A stretch of DNA of 64,000 nt from Maniola hyperantus. Taxonomy: Eukaryota > Arthropoda > Insecta > Lepidoptera > Nymphalidae. This document shows, piece by piece, positions 61,601 through 64,000 of this stretch. The translations under genes and the position numbers were made by a program. Location: positions 1,286,533 through 1,350,532 of the forward strand of contig NC_048542.1 in NCBI RefSeq assembly GCF_902806685.2, given 5' to 3'. Every line of letters begins with the position of its first letter. Positions within the stretch are counted from its first letter, which is position 1. The notes beneath the pieces are model-generated. The model searched no databases and was not told the DNA's origin. It saw only the letters and a program-made list of their open reading frames with translations.

Positions 61601-63986
61601 AGGCAGTTGCTTAGCATAAAGGTCGGCTCACGCCCGTTCGGTACTCTCATTCCGCACATTGTCTTCATTACGTGACTTTTGAGTCCACCACACAACAAAG
61701 CATTCTCCCCTGTCCCCCGCCAACATTTTACGATTTTGTTTTCATGCAAAACCTTGTATATGCGTAGGTAAATGGTAGGCAGAGTTTGAATTATATGTGG
61801 GTGAGTATTCTGAGCTTTTTATTTTAAAAAATGGAAATGACATATCAGTTTGATATGTAATTTTCATGTAACTGATATTTTTGAATATTGTTATATTATA
61901 AATGCAAAAGCGTGTCTGTCTGTATACCCATATAATCCCAGGGAAGGACATAGGCTACATTATATCCCGGAAAATTAAAGAGTTCCCACGGGATTTAAAA
62001 AAACCTAAATCGACGCGGATGAAGTCGCGGGCATCATTTAGTACTATTTAAATGGACTTTTTAAGTAAATCTGCTAGTGTCAAAATGTTTCTAGTTGTAT
62101 GTTTGTATCATAGGCAGGCGTGATAGAACTAGATGGGGACTCTACGTCCGAAGCTGGATCTCTCAGCAGTGAAGATGGTTCCGCGAGCTCAGACAATTCC
62201 GATGCAGCGAGTAAGTATACATTTTTTTACCATTTTGTAATATTTCAAATTTCAATATATAATATTTCTTTGAAAGTTTTACTAGATATAGTAATAGTCA
62301 GATTCGGATATCCAAAAGATATTGTTACAGATAAAGGTTTGCAATTCATCTTAAGATCATCTTTTTAAAACGGGTATGTGTCTTCGTTATAATAGCTACA
62401 TTGTATGCCAAATTTTAGCCCGATCTATCCAGTAGTTTGCGCTATGCGTTGATAGTTCAGTCTGTCAATCACTTTTTCCTTTTATATATTTAGATTGTAA
62501 AATCAGCCCTTAGTTAGCTGGCGGTTCCCGCGACAGAGGCATGAAACAGAGACGTTTGTATGACATGTATATGTCTATCATCTCAGTTTCGGCGTAGAGT
62601 TGATCCCCGCATGTTTCTGTCGCTCGTCTCTGTCTCCGGTCTCGTGGAACGAACTGCCAGCTAGATAGCAATAACACTATTAGCGGTAATAGCAGAGCAG
62701 TCCACGCTGCGGCTGAACGAGCACGGGCCGCACACGTGGGTGCGGCGCACGCGGCTGCCGCACCCGCGGCCGTCTCCTGGCGGCCCCAGCCTGTGGAACC
62801 TGCTCTACAAGAACATCGGCAAGGACCTCAGCCAGATCTCCATGCCCGTCACCATCAACGAGCCGCTCAACATGCTGCAGGTGAGTGTGTGCCTTATTTC
62901 TGTACAATCATAACTTTCTGTCTAGTGATAACCTGCTGTCTGAACCGTTATAAACTACATGGAGGCTTACCGCCGGAATTAACAAAGTGATAGTGTAACG
63001 ATCGCAATCACAATATTGTAAAAGATATTTATTTATTATTCAGATCGAAATTAATATGTCATGTTTTTTTAATAGACAGAAACGTTTTTTCTGTGATTTC
63101 GAATTATCTTGGAATAGATTTGTAAATACAATACAGGATTAGCGCTGATTTTCCATTTTTGTAAATTGGTTTTCAGAGGCTATGCGAAGAGCTGGAATAC
63201 TCAGAATTATTAGACGCGGCATCCAAAAGTGTAGACGCCGTGGAGCGATGTGCGTTAGTGGCGGCGTTCGCAGTCAGCGCGTACGCGGCCGCGGCGAATC
63301 GTGCGGCATCCAAGCCCTTCAATCCGCTACTGGCTGAGACGTACGAGTGCATGCGAGCTGACAGGGCGTTTCGATTCATTGCTGAACAGGTGTGTTTCAC
63401 AATACACAACCGCACACATATTCACATACCCTTACATAAATAGGCTATATAAAGATTTTGTACTATCGAACCGCGAAGCATCGATGCTATTTTGTGTGAT
63501 TGCAGTCAAGCACACGCCTATATAGTTAACAAAATTAAAAGAGCTAGAATACTCGAAAGTTAATAACAGCAGAAACTTACCTGCTTACTAGATCGTTAAA
63601 AACAACTATGGATGCCCCAAAGATTTTGTTACAGATAACGGACATCAATTTACTATTTTACAATACTCATCATTATAAACGCTTTATTGTTTTTCCAAGA
63701 AAAGAAATGTGAAGATTACTCTACAAACTTTGGTACCCAAAAATTTAATTTAACTTAAGAATTTAATATAAACAATAAATTTAATTTTTCTCAATGAAAA
63801 TATTTTCTTGCGCAGGTATCGCATCACCCGCCCATATCAGCGTGTCACGCTGAATCCCCTCGCTGGGTGTTCTGGCAGGAGGCGCGCATCAAAACTAAAT
63901 TCTGGGGCAAATCCATGGAGTTCCAGCCCGCGGGACGCGTCCATGTCAAAATGTTGACCACAGGCGACCATTACAGTTGGAACAAG
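40658..63986 (+). CDS. OSBP-related protein, ORP3/6/7 type (17 exons visible, 3' incomplete)
   Basis: Exons: 40614-40715 (ATG at 40658), 43317-43473, 43802-43931, 44398-44618, 45318-45415, 45530-49126, 51309-51430, 53908-54042, 54956-55037, 59225-59382, 59685-59781, 60296-60375, 61436-61555, 62114-62210, 62696-62880, 63177-63389, 63816-63986. All are GT-AG and every phase agrees, giving 1,907 codons; the gene continues beyond the window. A PH domain spans about residues 98-190 (YLHKKRKWPLKGWHK, then RFFVVDGGILVY). Residues about 222-1420 come from one giant exon, disordered and Asn/Lys/Ser-rich. An FFAT motif EFFDAEE sits at 1664-1670 for binding ER VAP proteins. The lipid-binding ORD begins near 1720 with GKDLSQISMPVTINEPLN, KPFNPLLAETYE and the signature EQVSHHPP. 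The family moves sterol, PI4P or PS between ER and other membranes. The order PH-FFAT-ORD and the PH sequence place it with ORP3/6/7 (Drosophila CG1513). Confidence 0.94.
40741..41102 (+). repeat. Family C repeat in ORP first coding intron
   Basis: 'ttaaccgacttcaaaaaaag' and 'gaggaggttctcaattcgtc' (the start is duplicated), 'ccgattactcgaagacgcct', to 'gtcatagcataattccatgg'. Confidence 0.7.
41103..41420. mobile_element. MITE M4 with ~110-bp inverted arms
   Basis: Left arm 'aaaaccgacttcgatacaca' to 'agttccataataatatttttt', right arm its inverse to 'tgtatcgaagtcggttttta'. The spacer has 'gccattgtggagtctcataa'. Confidence 0.85.
41440..41910. mobile_element. Composite of MITE M5 arm and a GC-richer inverted-end element
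   Basis: 41450-41500 matches one arm of M5 (50039-50190: 'atagagcgcactttgacttt'). From about 41499 'cagtggtccgaccgccgac' to 41905 'gccgaccactgcctg' there are inverted ends. The interior is rich in 'gcgag' and has no convincing coding frame. Confidence 0.5.
42793..42922. mobile_element. Small palindromic MITE M9
   Basis: 'cctttagaatgacatttcgg' and the inverse-like 'ccttctaaaggtcgatatac', with 'gagcgttgtctctgtc' / 'gacagacaacgctc' inside. Confidence 0.75.
42925..43260 (-). other. Open frame of unknown origin in ORP intron, probably element-derived
   Basis: Minus-strand frame 42904-43215, about 100 residues, highly charged (MTEKRRKMRRVRKSES, then EEDSEEEGDNRR, then SERAKKYLEELIGRN). It starts at a MITE border and is antisense to the ORP gene. 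A non-LTR ORF1 fragment is possible. I see no other copy in the window. Confidence 0.35.
43503..43550 (+). other. Deleted copy of ORP exon 2 edges in the following intron
   Basis: 'cacaggggagagacggcgtg' and 'gtgctgcagg', then 'gactagaag', match the first ~35 bases of exon 2 with its acceptor and the last 9 bases of exon 2, with the middle missing. The donor is changed to ATAAAG. Confidence 0.6.
44533..45130 (+). repeat. ~174-bp tandem duplication of ORP exon 4 tail plus donor (4 units)
   Basis: The real exon 4 tail starts 'atagacgcggacgagtttat' at 44533. Copies start at 44707, 44881 and 45054. Each carries the end of the PH domain coding sequence, the splice donor and about 90 bases of intron. 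Copy 1 is nearly identical, copy 2 has lost the AG before GT, and copy 3 is shortened. No copy has an acceptor. Confidence 0.92.
45530..49126 (+). other. Giant ORP exon (3,597 nt, 1,199 codons)
   Basis: Acceptor TTTCCGTAG, donor GTTAGT. The length divides by 3 and both ends are phase 1, so it can be included or skipped without a frame change; skipping makes a Gln codon at the joint. Its protein is AT-codon-biased and rich in Asn, Lys, Asp and Ser, with short charged, possibly coiled-coil stretches (EMERRIQELERILKN) and no domain I recognise. Neighbouring exons use GC-rich codons. Confidence 0.88.
50039..50190. mobile_element. MITE M5, nearly fully palindromic
   Basis: Arms of ~60 bp: 'tagagcgcactttgactttg' and the inverse 'agcaaagtcagagtgcgctc', with 'aaaacgagacag' / 'ctgtcccgtttt' near the centre. 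Confidence 0.85.
50439..50653 (+). repeat. Family E copy
   Basis: 'tctaaatatataaaaggtga' to 'gaagtcgcgagcataagctc'. Confidence 0.82.
52295..52808. mobile_element. MITE M6 with 'ctagcatgggc' ends
   Basis: 'gctagcatgggcggggatat' at the left, 'tcctgcccatgctag' at the right, with 'ggataaaat' motifs in both halves. 52508-52600 holds an 'aacccaaacata' short tandem repeat. Confidence 0.75.
53517..53733 (-). mobile_element. Second copy of the GC-rich retroelement fragment
   Basis: Minus frame shares GIPTKTQRR, DWVTGTPK and RAQPATST with the 8210-8734 element. 170 bases upstream of ORP exon 8. Confidence 0.7.
54020..54440 (+). repeat. ~49-bp minisatellite repeating the ORP exon 8 donor
   Basis: About eight units of 'ctcatatggtaagaacattt', then 'ctccacaggcatcacacag' and 'gaaggtgc'. 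The first unit overlaps the true exon 8 end (CATATG then GTAAGA at 54043). Most units retain both a GTAAGA donor and a CCACAG acceptor. Confidence 0.9.
55117..55289. mobile_element. MITE M7, TA-flanked
   Basis: Ends 'acagtgcgacaaagctatct' and the inverse 'gagagccttgtcagactgt'. Lies 80 bases after ORP exon 9. A second copy is at 59797-59958. Confidence 0.82.
55745..56200. repeat. Diverged ~150-bp tandem repeat with CCATTTTG/CAAAATGG palindromes
   Basis: Three units, with 'ggccattttgattt' at 55831, 55987 and 56129, each followed by 'acaaaatggc' and 'gcacgaaaagctatg'. No coding frame. Confidence 0.75.
56500..56663. mobile_element. MITE M3, second copy
   Basis: Same ends as 15993-16142, with an extra palindromic 'tatattttactgaaatata' at the centre. 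Confidence 0.82.
56862..57185 (-). mobile_element. LINE RT C-terminal remnant
   Basis: The minus strand reads SFFPRTCKLWNQLPSAVFP and then LDYNMGLFKGR, a non-LTR RT tail. The frame is broken downstream. Confidence 0.7.
57205..57350. mobile_element. Partial copy of MITE M8
   Basis: 'cacgtgagtacagccgggac' and 'agatattattt' match one end of the element at 61049-61186; 'gggttcgaaactagtcgggc' matches its middle. Confidence 0.6.
57845..58378. mobile_element. Nested pair of foldback elements
   Basis: Outer arms 'gtgccaagcggcagacggc' and the inverse-like 'gccgtctgccgcgtggcccg'. An inner element at about 57904-58214 has arms 'agggtcttggactgtagt' and 'actacagtccaagaccct'. Neither encodes a protein. 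Confidence 0.75.
58645..59085 (-). repeat. Family B copy, full length
   Basis: 'tagggttccgtacctcaaaa' to 'gactcgcacttcgccggtga', 140 bases upstream of ORP exon 10. Confidence 0.85.
59383..59442 (+). other. Intronic copy of ORP exon 10 segment
   Basis: 'agacctcaatcattgccgaa' and 'cgcggaagcc..caacgcgccctccagtct' repeat exon 10 bases about 59241-59290 with few changes. The copy begins inside the exon 10 donor (GTAAGACC). Confidence 0.85.
59480..59670. mobile_element. Half copy of MITE M2 next to ORP exon 11 acceptor
   Basis: 'gactaatttcttaaactgga', 'gcgggcagacccgtgtcttg' and 'ggccttaag' match M2 (10098-10583). It ends 14 bases before exon 11. Confidence 0.85.
59797..59958. mobile_element. MITE M7 copy in the next ORP intron
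   Basis: 'tacagtgtgacaaggctgtc' and the inverse 'gatagccttgtcgcactgta'; begins 15 bases after exon 11. Confidence 0.85.
60400..60755 (-). mobile_element. Jockey-like LINE RT C-terminus and 3' end
   Basis: Minus frame: STRTKRFASSFLIRMAKVWN, then TLPRSVFP; 'gcgtttacctagaagatgcc' lies beyond the frame. Confidence 0.75.
60763..61242 (+). mobile_element. RTE LINE RT C-terminus split by MITE M8
   Basis: Frame 60763-61050: LRDQIRNEEIRRRTRVTDI, KWQWAGHIVC, RSVGRPPTRWTDDIRR. After M8 the tail 'ccagtagtggatgtctatct' and (GAT)n resumes. Confidence 0.85.
61049..61186. mobile_element. MITE M8 inserted in an RTE copy, 12-bp direct repeats
   Basis: Inner arms 'atactatctgtcccggctta' and the inverse 'taagccgggacagatagtat'. 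ACTATGTATGTC flanks it at 61037-61048 and 61187-61198. Confidence 0.8.
61243..61325 (+). repeat. SINE S3 head fragment
   Basis: 'gccctgtggtcttattggga' with 'ccgattcccggcagggac'. Confidence 0.6.
61490..61510 (+). other. FFAT motif of the ORP
   Basis: Codons for E-F-F-D-A-E-E, preceded by Ser/Cys-rich SSSCVSAS and followed by acidic EEHEEN. This matches the EFFDAxE consensus for binding the MSP domain of VAP proteins at the ER. The exon's acceptor at 61435 (GACAG) is set by phase: the closer AG sites give the wrong frame. Confidence 0.92.
61888..62045 (-). repeat. Family A copy
   Basis: 'tattataaatgcaaaagcgt' to 'gaagtcgcgggcatcattta', 70 bases upstream of ORP exon 14. Confidence 0.7.
62278..62368 (+). 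mobile_element. LTR-retrotransposon integrase scrap
   Basis: Encodes FGYPKDIVTDKGLQF, resembling the integrase core around its second Asp, then stops. Confidence 0.5.
62383..62497 (-). repeat. Family E fragment
   Basis: 'agcccgatctatccagtagt' to 'ccttttatatatttagattg'. Confidence 0.7.
62513..62666. mobile_element. MITE upstream of ORP exon 15
   Basis: 'tagctggcggttcccgcgac' and the inverse-like 'cgtggaacgaactgccagct'. Ends about 30 bases before the exon at 62696. Confidence 0.7.
63600..63672 (+). mobile_element. Second integrase scrap
   Basis: Encodes YGCPKDFVTDNGHQFT, similar to but distinct from the 62278 fragment. Confidence 0.5.
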
Positions 63987-64000
63987 GTAAGCAAAATGTT

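Overview
The window is nuclear DNA of a moth or butterfly (Lepidoptera). It is AT-rich, its genes have many short GT-AG exons, and their introns are filled with lepidopteran-type dispersed repeats: elements ending in 'cgcgacttcgtccgcgtgga', 'ccggccaagtgcgagtc' elements, tRNA-derived SINEs, RTE-like LINE tails and many short foldback (MITE-like) elements. The proteins are insect-type. There is no prokaryotic organisation, no CRISPR array and no free-standing tRNA or rRNA gene that I can support.

Four protein-coding genes can be assembled exon by exon, with every splice junction keeping the reading frame. (1) Minus strand, 12724 down to 2457: a 13-exon papain-family cysteine protease of the insect 26/29-kDa protease type, complete at 533 residues, with signal peptide, pro-region and full catalytic set. 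(2) Plus strand, 15010-15971: a two-exon gene for a 98-residue secreted protein with four cysteines, family unknown. (3) Plus strand, 17443-25213: a four-exon lipase-family secreted protein of 359 residues that keeps the nucleophile serine and histidine but has Glu where the catalytic Asp is expected. (4) Plus strand, from about 40614 past the right edge: an OSBP-related lipid-transfer protein of the ORP3/6/7 type, with an N-terminal PH domain, one 3.6-kb exon, a canonical FFAT motif and the first part of the sterol/phosphoinositide-binding domain. 17 exons and 1,907 codons are visible. A possible 5'UTR exon and promoter lie at 25.7-26.2 kb, which would make the first intron about 14 kb.

Layout: 0-2.4 kb repeats and the protease 3' end; 2.4-12.8 kb protease; 12.8-14.9 kb divergent intergenic region; 15-16 kb small secreted gene; 17.4-25.3 kb lipase-like gene; 26-40.6 kb a repeat-dense stretch with a 33-bp minisatellite and a 241-bp tandem array; 40.6-64 kb ORP gene. 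Genes 1-3 make secretory-pathway products and gene 4 a cytosolic membrane-contact protein. I see no sign that they form a functional cluster.

No new multi-gene system is evident. The most notable signals are in the ORP gene: a frame-neutral 1,199-codon exon, and several introns that carry tandem or partial copies of the adjacent exon edges together with their splice sites. Others are mobile elements lying within a few bases of splice sites in the protease and ORP genes, and a lipase-like protein with an altered active site.
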